The notes: generated by a model not told the origin, from the sequence alone. Shown: positions 28,993 to 38,338, counted from the stretch's first letter. The stretch is DNA of 64,000 nt from Desulfamplus sp. (GCA_015232455.1 JADFZQ010000008.1:1-64000); one strand, 5' to 3'. Numbers and translations: made by a program.

Positions 28993-30826
28993 TTTTTTCA
29001 AACGGAATAAACCAAGTGATGATGCGTTTAACCTTGAGCTTGAAGATGACAATAAACTCTACTATCAAACCATTGCGGGCAGAACACCGAGAGACTCAAA
29101 CAATCGTGAAGAGTATATTCTCTTTGTTGATTTTGGTTCTTACAGAACTTCAGTTTTATGCTGGCCCTGCTGCTATGGCAGAGAGAAAATAACAGATACT
29201 TGGAAATATGTTGTTCACTACAAAAATGGGGCAGTTGAAGGCGGTGGTTTTCCATCAGCATTTATAAACCCACCTTCTGGTGATGAGCGAGATTTTGCAT
29301 TTATTGATAATTTTGAAGATATTACGGTCTCCAACAGCCAGATCGTCAAAAGTGCAAAATCGGTCTTTGCAAGCAAATTTGCTGCCTACAAAGGTGCTGT
29401 TCCTCAGTTTAGGCTCTATATTAAAAAGGTGCTTGAAGAAAGTTTTAAATACATCACAGAGCCAGTAGAGGGTCGCCCTTGGAATGGTCCCGCAATTCCT
29501 GTAATCACAGAGATACGAGTAACAGTGCCTGATCTTTTTATTGAAAATTTAAGAGCTGGATACCGTGAAAATATATATTCAGTCTGCATGGAATTTTTAA
29601 CCCATAAAAAGTGGAAGCAACTTTTTCCAGCAAACTTAAGAACTCTTAAAAAAACATTTATAAATATTTCAGCAGATGAGAGTGGTGCATGTGAGCTTTA
29701 TTTTTTAAACCTTATAAAACTTATGCCATTTTGGGATTTATCATCTGAAAAAGATAGAATTCCTGACTTAAAAGAGGTTGATTTTTTATTTTCTCAAAAA
29801 CGAAGAGGAACAACAAATATTATCAGTAACAGTAATAATGAGCCACAGAGTTCTATTAAAGAGAAAAAATTTGATAAATTGGAAAAGATTTCGAGCAGTG
29901 ATAATAAAAAAGAGCTAAATTTTGTTGTGTGCCATGTTGATATTGGTGGTTTAACTACAGACGCAAGCATTCTTTTAATGCGGACATTTAAAGATGTTGA
30001 TCTTGGAATTACAACCACACTTAAACGAAAAGAGTCATTTTCAGAGAAAAAAGCTGGTGAATATTTTGCAGATATTTTTAAAGAGAGCCGCCAAGAAGAT
30101 GATGAAGAGAAGTGGTGGGAGAGCGATAGATTTATAGAAAAAGAGTTTGCAAAATTTCTTGAGCTTCTATTTGGCAAACAGTATGCATTGTTGAACGAGT
30201 GGAGAAAGGAGAAATGTCTTGATGGCATCTACTTTCTTATATCAGGCAGACCAACAAAAGCACCAAAGATTCGCGATATAATATCGCGATATATTTTAAA
30301 GGAGTTCAATAAAGAGACGTTACTTTTGCTTCCTGAACATTGCTTGTTTATGGCAGATTACCATCATGTTGGAAAGAATGAGGAGGGCGAGAGATACGCT
30401 AAAAAAATTGATAATTTTGAGAAACTCATCACAATTCTTGGCAATGTCTATACCCTGTATGATGGTTATGAGATAGATTTTGACGAGCATAAATATTATA
30501 TTTCGCTTGATATTGATACACGCGGCGTTCAAAGAATGGAGATACTACCCGGCAGACAGTATAATATGGAGGATTTTGAGAACTATCAAAAGGCAGCTCA
30601 AAGAAACAATGTTCTTCATCTTGCCTTTACTCGTATGGCTTCTGGTGAGAATGGAACAAGATTTCTAACTGTCAAAAAAATAGCACGCCAAACAGCATAC
30701 CCAACTGTAAAAATTGCTGACAAGAGCGAATTTGATGATCAGGCGTGGATAACTCCATCTCTTATTATCACCAACTTAAATGACAATGATCAGGCTTTTG
30801 ACCTTGCATGGGCTTCGCATGTTTAA
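28982..30826 (+). CDS. Putative actin/Hsp70-fold (ASKHA) ATPase, SrfB-like, function unknown
   Basis: A 614-residue protein with two glycine-containing phosphate loops typical of actin/Hsp70-fold proteins: LFVDFGSYRTSVLCWP near residue 47 and VCHVDIGGLTTDASILLM near residue 317. A later FLISGRPTKAPKI could serve as the adenosine motif. A Ser/Asn/Lys-rich insertion lies just before the second loop. There is no signal peptide and no membrane segment. It overlaps the preceding P-loop gene by 11 bases. The pairing of a dynamin-like protein with a large ASKHA protein resembles SrfB/SrfC loci. Here they are tied to a hybrid histidine kinase, suggesting a signal-controlled filament or membrane-remodelling complex, which is speculative. 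Confidence 0.5.
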   Translation: MIFNFFKRNKPSDDAFNLELEDDNKLYYQTIAGRTPRDSNNREEYILFVDFGSYRTSVLCWPCCYGREKITDTWKYVVHYKNGAVEGGGFPSAFINPPSGDERDFAFIDNFEDITVSNSQIVKSAKSVFASKFAAYKGAVPQFRLYIKKVLEESFKYITEPVEGRPWNGPAIPVITEIRVTVPDLFIENLRAGYRENIYSVCMEFLTHKKWKQLFPANLRTLKKTFINISADESGACELYFLNLIKLMPFWDLSSEKDRIPDLKEVDFLFSQKRRGTTNIISNSNNEPQSSIKEKKFDKLEKISSSDNKKELNFVVCHVDIGGLTTDASILLMRTFKDVDLGITTTLKRKESFSEKKAGEYFADIFKESRQEDDEEKWWESDRFIEKEFAKFLELLFGKQYALLNEWRKEKCLDGIYFLISGRPTKAPKIRDIISRYILKEFNKETLLLLPEHCLFMADYHHVGKNEEGERYAKKIDNFEKLITILGNVYTLYDGYEIDFDEHKYYISLDIDTRGVQRMEILPGRQYNMEDFENYQKAAQRNNVLHLAFTRMASGENGTRFLTVKKIARQTAYPTVKIADKSEFDDQAWITPSLIITNLNDNDQAFDLAWASHV

Positions 30827-31142
30827 CAATGTAGCGAATTATATCTATGTTGTTCGTTGTGGTATGCAATTTTTTATTACAATGAGATATATCAGATTAT
30901 AAATAGTTATAAAAAATATATCTAAAGAGGCTAAACCCCTTATAAATGGGGATATAACCTAAATAAAGGTGAAAATAATCAATATATAAAATGTCATTTT
31001 GTATATGAAAATCTGTAAAAAAAAATTGCAAAAAGACTTGTAGGTAAACAAGAAACAGCGTATATAGACAAAAAAAAGAAAAAGCCATCAGGAAAAAATA
31101 GACAATAATTTATTAAATTTGATTCAGTGGGAGGAAAAAACA
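30827..31142. other. Intergenic region before the corrinoid protein gene
   Basis: Very AT-rich, with a weak hairpin (cccc ttataaat gggg near 30936-30951) and no convincing reading frame. It ends in a GGGAGG ribosome binding site at about 31129-31134 that sets the corrinoid protein start. No recognisable cobalamin riboswitch is present. Confidence 0.4.
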
Positions 31143-31775
31143 ATGGCAGATTTTAACGCAATGACAGAAGCATTAGTTGCATGTGATGAGGCAAAGGTTG
31201 TCCAACTTGTAAATGCTGCACTATCAGAGAATGTTCCTGCGTTTGACATTCTTAATAAAGGTCTTATTGCGGGTATGGACATTGTTGGTGAAAAGATGGA
31301 AAGCGGAGATATGTTTATCCCTGAAGTTCTTATGGCAGCTCAAGCAATGGGAAGCTGTGTAAAAATTCTTAAGCCTCTATTAAGAGAGGGGGAATCTGCA
31401 AGCAGTGGGACTGTAGTCATAGGCACAGTAAAAGGAGATCTCCACGATATTGGTAAAAATCTTGTTGCCATGATGATGGAGAGTGCTGGCATGACTGTTC
31501 ATAACATTGGTGTTGATGTTGCCCCTGAAGAGTTTGTAAAGCAGATAAAAGATAAAAATGCTCAAATCGTATGTCTCTCCGCACTTTTAACTACAACTAT
31601 GCCAATGATGAAAAAAACTGTTGATGCAATTAAAGAGAGTGGACTTAGAGAAAAGGTTAAAATAATGGTAGGTGGTGCCCCTGTAACTCAAATTTTTGCA
31701 GATGAGATAGGTGCTGATGGCTTTGCTCCTGACGCTGGTTCTGCTTCAAAACTTGCAAAATCTCTTGCACATTGA
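31143..31775 (+). CDS. Corrinoid (B12-binding) methyl-carrier protein, MtbC/MtgC type
   Basis: A 210-residue protein from the start at 31143, chosen because GGGAGG lies eight bases upstream. The N-terminal helical cap domain (MADFNAMTEALVACDEAKVV) is followed by a Rossmann B12-binding domain with GDLHDIGKN near residue 100, whose His is the lower ligand of cobalt, and later GGAPVT and GADGFAPDAG. It carries a methyl group between a substrate-specific methyltransferase and tetrahydrofolate. The next gene encodes the methyltransferase that would complete the transfer; a substrate-demethylating MttB/MtgB-type protein is absent from the window. RACo at 22234 is the probable reactivator. Confidence 0.93.
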   Translation: MADFNAMTEALVACDEAKVVQLVNAALSENVPAFDILNKGLIAGMDIVGEKMESGDMFIPEVLMAAQAMGSCVKILKPLLREGESASSGTVVIGTVKGDLHDIGKNLVAMMMESAGMTVHNIGVDVAPEEFVKQIKDKNAQIVCLSALLTTTMPMMKKTVDAIKESGLREKVKIMVGGAPVTQIFADEIGADGFAPDAGSASKLAKSLAH

Positions 31776-31802
31776 TTTATCTATTTTAGGAGGCTTCATT
31801 AA

Positions 31803-32603
31803 ATGTTTGAGGTAATTGGCGAAAGAATAAATACATCAAGAAAAAATGTTCAAGCTGCTGTATCTGAAAGAAATGCCGAATATATAATTGATGATGTCAA
31901 AAAACAACAAGCAGCAGGTGCAAACTTTATTGATGTAAATGCTGGAGCTCGTATAGGTCATGAAGTTGAAGATATGAAATGGCTTATAAATACTATCCAG
32001 CCCATTGCAACAGTCCCTTTGTGTCTTGATAGCCCTGATCCAACAGTTCTTGAGATGGCTTTTCAGATGGTTGAAAAAACTCCGATGATTAACTCAATAA
32101 GCCTTGAAAAAGAGCGGTTTGATGCAATGATTCCATTCCTTAATGAAAAAAATTGCAAAGTAATTGCCCTTTGCATGGACGATAACGGTATGCCTTCATC
32201 ATCAGATGATATTGTTCAAAGGGCTATCAAGTTAGTTGAAGAGCTAAATAAAATAAAGATTAAAACTGAAAATATTTATATTGATCCACTTGTTCAGCCA
32301 ATAAGCACAGATGTCAAAAAAGGAGTTATGGTGCTTGATGCTGTAAGGGCAATAAAGTTAAAATTTCCTGAAGTTCATATCTCAGGTGGGCTTTCTAATA
32401 TCTCCTATGGTCTTCCCCAGAGAAAGATTATTAACAGAACCTTTGTCTCTTTAATGATGGCTGCTGGCATGGATTCTGCTATTATTGATCCGCTTGATCA
32501 AAAAATTATGGCAACAATTAAAACTGCTGATATGCTGCTTGGACACGATAACTTCTGCGGAAACTATCTCAGAGGTGTTCGTGCTGGAGTTATAGAGAGT
32601 TAA
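31803..32603 (+). CDS. Methyltetrahydrofolate:corrinoid methyltransferase (AcsE/MtgA type)
   Basis: A 266-residue DHPS-like TIM barrel. Pterin-binding elements are visible: FEVIGERINTSR at the start, GANFIDVNAGAR near residue 40, PLCLDSPDP near residue 74 and ISGGLSNISYGLP near residue 197. It moves a methyl group between the corrinoid protein and tetrahydrofolate. It follows the corrinoid gene by 27 bases, with AGGAGG upstream. The pair may feed methyl groups from a methylated amine, betaine or methoxy compound into the Wood-Ljungdahl pathway, or serve as AcsE. The missing first methyltransferase leaves the substrate open. Confidence 0.93.
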   Translation: MFEVIGERINTSRKNVQAAVSERNAEYIIDDVKKQQAAGANFIDVNAGARIGHEVEDMKWLINTIQPIATVPLCLDSPDPTVLEMAFQMVEKTPMINSISLEKERFDAMIPFLNEKNCKVIALCMDDNGMPSSSDDIVQRAIKLVEELNKIKIKTENIYIDPLVQPISTDVKKGVMVLDAVRAIKLKFPEVHISGGLSNISYGLPQRKIINRTFVSLMMAAGMDSAIIDPLDQKIMATIKTADMLLGHDNFCGNYLRGVRAGVIES

Positions 32604-32658
32604 AAGATTTAGATATAAATTAACTGCAAATTTACCAATCAAATTTTAGACACATTTA

Positions 32659-32691
32659 AGATTTGACAACTTTTTAAAAGTTGTCAAATCT
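32659..32691. repeat. Dispersed palindrome, second copy (agatttgacaacttt type)
   Basis: A perfect 33-base palindrome with 16-base arms (agatttgacaactttt and its complement) around one base. The core is shared with 18678-18712. It lies downstream of the methyltransferase gene and could act as a weak terminator, but no T-run follows. Confidence 0.7.
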
Positions 32692-32782
32692 ATTCCAATC
32701 TTACCCTTCCAATGAAACGAATTTAACTCAATTTAACACTAAAATCTAATTAACAATTAAAAATTATTTTTATAAAATTCCC

Positions 32783-33655
32783 ATGAAATTTAGACCCTGT
32801 ATTGACATAAAAAACGGTAAAGTTGTTCAAATTGTTGGTGGCTCGTTAAGAGATAGTGAGTCAAAGCAAATCGCTGCAAATGACAATAGTGTCAGCAATT
32901 CTATTGCAAATAGATATAGTTCAAATAATGCAAATAGCGATAGTTCAGATAAAGAAGATATAAATAGAGATACCACAATAGTCAACTTTGAAAGCTCGCA
33001 TGACTCTTCATATTTTGCAACGCTCTACAAAAATGATGCAATTTATGGCGGTCATGTTATTTCACTTGGGGCTGGCAACCATGATGCTGTAATTTCTGCA
33101 CTAAAAGCGTTTCCTAAAGGCTTGCAATTTGGTGGTGGAATCACCCCAGAAAACGCTCCTATTTATCTTGATGCAGGTGCAAGCCATGTAATTGTAACCT
33201 CTTTTGTATTTTCTGATGGCAAAGTTGATATGGACAAACTCAACCTGTTAGTTAAAAAGGTTGGCAAAAATAATCTTGTTCTTGATTTAAGCTGTCGTAA
33301 AAGAGATGGGCAGTTTTGGATTGTTACAGATAGATGGCAAAAATTTACTCAAGTTTGTGTAAATCAAAAAACACTTGATGAATTTGGTGCCTATTGCGAT
33401 GAGTTTCTTGTGCATGGTGTAGATGTTGAGGGTAAAATGGGTGGAGTTCAATCAGAACTTGTTGAGTTGCTTGGTAAATACTCTCCAATACCTGTAACTT
33501 ATGCAGGTGGTGTAAAATCTTTTTCTGATCTTGACCTTGTCAAAAATATTGGGAATAATCGTGTTGATCTTACTATTGGCAGCTCGCTTGATATATTTGG
33601 CGGCACTATATCATACAAAGATGTGGTAAATTGGCATAATTTGAATAACTCATAA
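32783..33655 (+). CDS. hisA: Phosphoribosylformimino-AICAR ribotide isomerase, eukaryotic-type HisA
   Basis: A 290-residue histidine biosynthesis isomerase of the fungal/plant-like branch rather than the usual bacterial HisA. Diagnostic segments are FRPCIDIKNGKVVQIVGG at the N-terminus, GLQFGGGITPENAPIYLDAG, ASHVIVTSFVF, NLVLDLSCRKRDGQFW, VTDRWQKFT, EFLVHGVDVEGKMGG and PVTYAGGV. It opens the ring of ProFAR to give PRFAR. Residues about 27-70 are a low-complexity Asn/Ser/Asp insertion not expected in the family, placed between the first strand and the conserved FESS...SSYFATLYK. No other his gene is nearby, so it is an orphan. AT-rich spacing separates it from both neighbours. Confidence 0.9.
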   Translation: MKFRPCIDIKNGKVVQIVGGSLRDSESKQIAANDNSVSNSIANRYSSNNANSDSSDKEDINRDTTIVNFESSHDSSYFATLYKNDAIYGGHVISLGAGNHDAVISALKAFPKGLQFGGGITPENAPIYLDAGASHVIVTSFVFSDGKVDMDKLNLLVKKVGKNNLVLDLSCRKRDGQFWIVTDRWQKFTQVCVNQKTLDEFGAYCDEFLVHGVDVEGKMGGVQSELVELLGKYSPIPVTYAGGVKSFSDLDLVKNIGNNRVDLTIGSSLDIFGGTISYKDVVNWHNLNNS

Positions 33656-33755
33656 AGATTTTAATTCTAAATTTTGCAACTTGTTTTCTAATGTTGGAAA
33701 CTTGTTTTATGATAAACTTAACCTCTAAACTCTACAATGTGAAACATTAAAAAAA

Positions 33756-34076
33756 ATGCGTAAATTAACAAAAGAGATAGACCACGATCTTACGTGGGAG
33801 GAAGAAGAAGAGGAGAGACCAAGTAGAACCCAGAAAAAAAAAGATGCACAAAATCTACAAAAACTTGGAGAGTTTCTTATAACAATGTCAAAATCTGAGA
33901 TAGAGAGACTTGATATTTCACAAGAACTTAAAAACGCCATAAATATCGCCAAAACCTTTACAAAACATGGGGCAAGAAAACGCCAAATACAATATATCGG
34001 CGTCCTTATGAGAGAGGTTGATACAACCGCTCTAAACGCTATTTTAGAAAAAATACCTCACCAAAAAAAACTCTGA
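33756..34076 (+). CDS. darP: DarP/YjgA-like ribosome-associated protein (DUF615)
   Basis: A 106-residue protein, somewhat shorter than typical DarP. It has the acidic/basic N-terminus (TWEEEEEERPSRTQKKKDAQ) and the conserved QNLQKLGEFL, LKNAINIAKTF and KRQIQYIGVLMRE blocks. The family binds the late-assembling 50S subunit. The stop overlaps the start of the YgiQ-type gene by one base, so the genes are probably co-transcribed. The missing C-terminal helices are the main oddity. Confidence 0.85.
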   Translation: MRKLTKEIDHDLTWEEEEEERPSRTQKKKDAQNLQKLGEFLITMSKSEIERLDISQELKNAINIAKTFTKHGARKRQIQYIGVLMREVDTTALNAILEKIPHQKKL

Positions 34077-35938
34077 TGTTTTTACCTACCACCTCAAAAG
34101 AGCTTGCAGCACTTGGCTGGACCAATCTTGATGTTATACTTATCACAGGCGATACCTATATTGACTCCCCATCTACAGGTGTTGCTGTTATTGGTAAAAT
34201 GCTTGTAAAACATGGATTCAAAGTTGGCATAATTGCACAGCCTGATATTGAATCTGATAAAGATATTACAAGACTTGGAGAGCCTTCTCTATTCTGGGGA
34301 ATAACCTCAGGTGCTGTTGACTCAATGGTCTCAAACTATACAGCTTTAAAAAAGAGGAGAAAAAGCGATGACTACACTCCTGGAGGAGTTAATAACAGAC
34401 GACCAGACAGGGCGGTAATTGCTTACACAAATCTTGTTAGACGCTATTTTAAAAACACCTGCCCAATTGTGCTTGGCGGAATTGAGGCAAGTTTAAGACG
34501 AATATGCCATTACGATTTTTGGTCAGATTCTATCAGGCGTTCAATCTTGTTTGACGCAAAAGCTGATTATCTAATTTATGGTATGGCTGAATCATCAATT
34601 CTTGAACTTGCAAATGCTCTAAAAAATAAGAGTCCAGAGATTTATGATATAAGAGGGCTTTGTTATATCTCAAAAACTTCAGATATTAAAGCTGCAACAA
34701 AGGATGCCTCAATATTAAATTACCCTACAAATTACAACCATATAACCATTCCATCTTACGAAATCGTAAAACAAGATAAAAACAAGTTTACTCAAAGTTT
34801 TCATATATTTTACCAAAACAACGACCCTCTGACAGCTCGCGGATTAATTCAAAAGCAAGATTCAAGATACCTTGTCCAAAATCCTCCAGCTTTTTATACT
34901 AATACGCAGGATATAGACCAGATTGCAGAACTTGATTTTGAAAGAGATGTCCACCCATATTATAAAAAATTTGGCAAGGTAAAAGCTCTTGATACTATTC
35001 AATTTTCTATCAATACTCATCGAGGCTGTTATGGAGAGTGCAATTTCTGCTCAATTGCAGTGCATGAAGGCAGAACTGTGAGATGGAGAAGCGAAGAGTC
35101 TATATTAAAAGAGGTGAGAGATTTGACTCACCACCCTGATTTTAAAGGTATAATTTCAGACGCTGGTGGTCCTACTGCAAATATGTATGGTTTTGAGTGT
35201 CAAAAGAAACTAGAACATGGTGTTTGCCAAGATAAACGGTGCATCTTTCCAACTATTTGCAAAAACTTAAAGCCTGATCATTCAAAACAGATTAGCCTAT
35301 TGAATAAAATCCAACAAATTCAAGGTGTAAAAAAAGTCTTTGTAGCTTCAGGTATAAGGTATGATCTTATGTTTGCTGATGAAAAATATGGAGAGAAATA
35401 TCTTGAGATTATTGTAAATAATCATGTTTCTGGACAGTTGAAGATTGCACCTGAACATAGCCAGAACCATATTCTTCAACTTATGGGTAAATCAGATAAC
35501 TTGCCTAAAATTGCTAAACATTCTCAGATTGATAACTTGTCTAAAATTAGTAGCCACTCTAAATTTGATAAAAGCTATCTTTTAGAGAGACGATCTATTT
35601 TAGAGTTTAAAAAAAGATTTGACACACTATCTGAAAAATGTGGCAAGCGGCAATTTTTAACCTACTATTTTATGGCTGCCCACCCAGGATGCACACTTCA
35701 AGATATGGAGTTGCTGAAAAAATTTACCAATGAGAAACTCCACATAACACCTGAGCAGATTCAAATCTTTACACCAACTCCATCAACTTATTCAACTTTG
35801 ATGTATTACAGTCAAATCTGCCCGTTTACAGGAAAAAGACTTTTTATTGAAAAAGATAGCACTGCTAAAGAAGAGCAAAAAAATGTAATCACGAAAAACA
35901 AGAAAGGAAAATTAAATCCACAAAAGAGTAATAAATGA
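34076..35938 (+). CDS. YgiQ-family radical SAM protein
   Basis: A 620-residue radical SAM enzyme of unknown reaction. The N-terminal region begins MFLPTTSKELAALGWTNLDV, typical of YgiQ. The 4Fe-4S cluster motif CYGECNFC (Cys-x3-Cys-x2-Cys) is near residue 318, within HRGCYGECNFCSIAVHEGR. A further Cys-rich block (CQKKLEHGVCQDKRCIFPTIC) follows. An inserted tandem repeat near residues 478-500 (DNLPKIAKHSQI then DNLSKISSHSKF, 12-codon period) breaks the otherwise conserved C-terminal half. It overlaps the MATE gene start by 4 bases. Confidence 0.9.
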   Translation: MFLPTTSKELAALGWTNLDVILITGDTYIDSPSTGVAVIGKMLVKHGFKVGIIAQPDIESDKDITRLGEPSLFWGITSGAVDSMVSNYTALKKRRKSDDYTPGGVNNRRPDRAVIAYTNLVRRYFKNTCPIVLGGIEASLRRICHYDFWSDSIRRSILFDAKADYLIYGMAESSILELANALKNKSPEIYDIRGLCYISKTSDIKAATKDASILNYPTNYNHITIPSYEIVKQDKNKFTQSFHIFYQNNDPLTARGLIQKQDSRYLVQNPPAFYTNTQDIDQIAELDFERDVHPYYKKFGKVKALDTIQFSINTHRGCYGECNFCSIAVHEGRTVRWRSEESILKEVRDLTHHPDFKGIISDAGGPTANMYGFECQKKLEHGVCQDKRCIFPTICKNLKPDHSKQISLLNKIQQIQGVKKVFVASGIRYDLMFADEKYGEKYLEIIVNNHVSGQLKIAPEHSQNHILQLMGKSDNLPKIAKHSQIDNLSKISSHSKFDKSYLLERRSILEFKKRFDTLSEKCGKRQFLTYYFMAAHPGCTLQDMELLKKFTNEKLHITPEQIQIFTPTPSTYSTLMYYSQICPFTGKRLFIEKDSTAKEEQKNVITKNKKGKLNPQKSNK

Positions 35939-37305
35939 GATATAAACTTAATTTCAACAACTATAAAGAAGTCATCAATGTTAGTCTCCCTATGTTCTTG
36001 AGTATGGGGTCTATTACTCTTATGGAGTTTACAGATCGTATTTTTCTGGCTAACTACTCGTTAGATGCATTAGCCGCAGCAACTCCTGCAGGAATAACAG
36101 CTTTTCTATTTAACTCTTTTTTTATGGGTGTTGCAGGATATGTTAATGTTTTTATTGCTCAATATATTGGTGTAAACAACAGGAAAGGGGTTGGAGCATC
36201 ATTGTGGCAGGGAATATATTTTGCCATCTTTGGAGCAATATTTATGTTATTGCTCTCTACTGCTGCTACTCCTATTTTTTCTATAATAGATCATGCTCCA
36301 GAGATTCAACAGCTTGAGGTTATATACTTTCGCATTATTTGTCTTGGTTCTGGGATAATTCTTATTGCTTTTACTTTATCTTGTTTTTATTCAGGCAGAG
36401 GTTTTACTAAAACCGTGATGGTAATCCATATGACTGGTACGCTTTTTAATATACCATTAGGATATGCCTTGATAAATGGGCGGTGGGGATTTCCAGAACT
36501 TGGCATCAAAGGGGCTGCAATTGCAACTGTCAGTTCATGGATATTAATAGCCTCTATTTTTGGAATTCTTATATTTAACAAAAAAAATAACGATCGGTTT
36601 TACGTTTTCAGCAAGAAGGCTTTTGATCCTGAACTTTTTATCCGTCTTATGAAGTATGGCATTCCAGGAGGAACTCAATTTTTTTTAGATATTTTAGTAT
36701 TTACATTTTTTGTTCTAATGATAGGAAGAGTTGGGACAACAGAGCTTACAGTTACAAATCTTGTTTTGTCTATAAATGGGATATCCTATATGCCGATATG
36801 GGGATTTTCAATTGGGGTCAGCACGCTTGTAGGTCAGGCAATGGGAAAAAATATGCCAGATGATGCGGTTTTAGCTGTAAGATCAACTGCTCATATTGCA
36901 TTAGTATATCTTTGTTGTCTGATTCTTATATTTATTTTAACACCTGAGCCATTAATCCGCCTTTTTCTACCAGATAATCTGACAATAGCTGAAAAAGAGC
37001 CTCTAATATTGATGGGTATTATTTTATTAAGATTTGTTGCTCTCTACCTCTTATTTGATTCTCTGATTATTATCTACACAGGTGCATTGAAAGGTGCTGG
37101 AGATTCACGATTTATTATGTTGAGTATAACAAGTACCAGCATTCTCTTTATTTTTATACCGCTTTGGTTTGGTATTAACAAGCTCGGAATGGGGCTTTAT
37201 TTTGCATGGTCATGTATTACTTTATATCTTATGGTATTATTCATAATGGTTATAACAAGATATAATAACGGAAAATGGAAGGAGATAAGAATTCTTGAAC
37301 ACTAA
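35935..37305 (+). CDS. MATE-family efflux transporter
   Basis: A 456-residue membrane protein with about twelve hydrophobic segments in two similar halves, as in MATE antiporters. Recognisable segments are VSLPMFLSMGSITLMEFTDR in the first helix, AGYVNVFIAQYIG, and in the second half GIPGGTQFF, VGQAMGK and YTGALKGAGDSRF. It would export a drug or metabolite in exchange for sodium ions or protons. It is translationally coupled to the YgiQ gene (4-base overlap) and overlaps the fdhD start by 11 bases. The substrate is unknown. Confidence 0.92.
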   Translation: MRYKLNFNNYKEVINVSLPMFLSMGSITLMEFTDRIFLANYSLDALAAATPAGITAFLFNSFFMGVAGYVNVFIAQYIGVNNRKGVGASLWQGIYFAIFGAIFMLLLSTAATPIFSIIDHAPEIQQLEVIYFRIICLGSGIILIAFTLSCFYSGRGFTKTVMVIHMTGTLFNIPLGYALINGRWGFPELGIKGAAIATVSSWILIASIFGILIFNKKNNDRFYVFSKKAFDPELFIRLMKYGIPGGTQFFLDILVFTFFVLMIGRVGTTELTVTNLVLSINGISYMPIWGFSIGVSTLVGQAMGKNMPDDAVLAVRSTAHIALVYLCCLILIFILTPEPLIRLFLPDNLTIAEKEPLILMGIILLRFVALYLLFDSLIIIYTGALKGAGDSRFIMLSITSTSILFIFIPLWFGINKLGMGLYFAWSCITLYLMVLFIMVITRYNNGKWKEIRILEH

Positions 37306-38122
37306 TAAAGAGATAGAAATTAATAAGCAGCTCACACATAGAACAATAGTGTATTACCTACCAGAATCTATAAAGCAAGAGAATAAAATGGAGCTATTAA
37401 AAGAAGAACCTCTCTCAATTAATGTTCAAGGTTCAACTTATAGCGTGGTGATGAGAACCCCGGGAGAAGAGCGTGAACATGCTGCGGGTTTCTGTCTTGC
37501 AGAGGGGATTGTTGATAACTTAGAAGATATTGTAGATATTGCACTGTGCGATGGTGATGACTCAAATGTGGCTGCTGTAATGTTATCTAAAGAGCGAGCG
37601 TGTAAAGTATCTCATCTTCTTGAGAAAAAAGGCTATATAAGCCAAACAAGTTGCGGTATCTGCGGGCGGGAGTTAATTGATGATCTTACAGCTATACTTA
37701 AACCTGTGCAAAATTCTATTACAATATCGCTTGAGCAGGTGATGGAGTCTGTCAACAAGATGAATGATATTCAGCATTTGAGAAAAAGATGCTATTCATC
37801 TCATGCAGCAATGATAATTGATGGAAATTACAACATACTTTCAATTTCAGAGGACGCTGGCAGGCATAATGCTCTTGACAAGGCTATTGGAAAACTTTTT
37901 CTTGAAAAGAGGCTTAATTACGCTGGCATTGCTATAATATCATCAAGGGCAAGTTATGAGATGATTCAAAAATGTGCAAGAGCTGGTATTGAAATTGTGA
38001 TCAGTATTTCACGACCTACTGCATTAGCATGTGAGTTAGGTGAGAGTCTTGGAATGACCCTTGCCAGTGTCAGAGACAAGGGTCTATTTGTATTTACGCA
38101 CGGTGATAGAATAATTTTATAG
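37295..38122 (+). CDS. fdhD: Formate dehydrogenase accessory sulfurtransferase
   Basis: A 275-residue FdhD. The catalytic CGIC pair lies in QTSCGICGREL near residue 120. Other family blocks are MRTPGEEREHAAGFCLAEG, EDAGRHNALDKAIG, ISSRASYEMIQK and SRPTALACELGESLGMTLA. It passes sulfur from IscS to the molybdenum cofactor so that formate dehydrogenase can be active. The start is a TTG at 37295, eight bases after AAGGAG, inside the end of the MATE gene. No formate dehydrogenase is in the window, but the convergent REC-formate-channel gene gives a formate context. Confidence 0.93.
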   Translation: MNTNKEIEINKQLTHRTIVYYLPESIKQENKMELLKEEPLSINVQGSTYSVVMRTPGEEREHAAGFCLAEGIVDNLEDIVDIALCDGDDSNVAAVMLSKERACKVSHLLEKKGYISQTSCGICGRELIDDLTAILKPVQNSITISLEQVMESVNKMNDIQHLRKRCYSSHAAMIIDGNYNILSISEDAGRHNALDKAIGKLFLEKRLNYAGIAIISSRASYEMIQKCARAGIEIVISISRPTALACELGESLGMTLASVRDKGLFVFTHGDRIIL

Positions 38123-38338
38123 ATTATCAATTGAACAGTTTAAGAGCCATTTTTTAATTCTGTATATCCCTATAATCAGGGCATTGTGAGAACCTTGTGA
38201 AAAGGAAAAGTTACTTTATCCCTTAAAACTTTACAGTCCCCAAAATATGGAAAGGCATTGATGGAGTGGAATTTAGACGGTCAATTTTAAAAGATCGTTG
38301 GATTCTTCTCCATATCTACCCTCTATATCACTTTTAAT

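Noticed and set aside
30827-31142. Cobalamin riboswitch before the corrinoid protein gene
   Set aside because: No B12-box-like sequence is visible in this AT-rich region.
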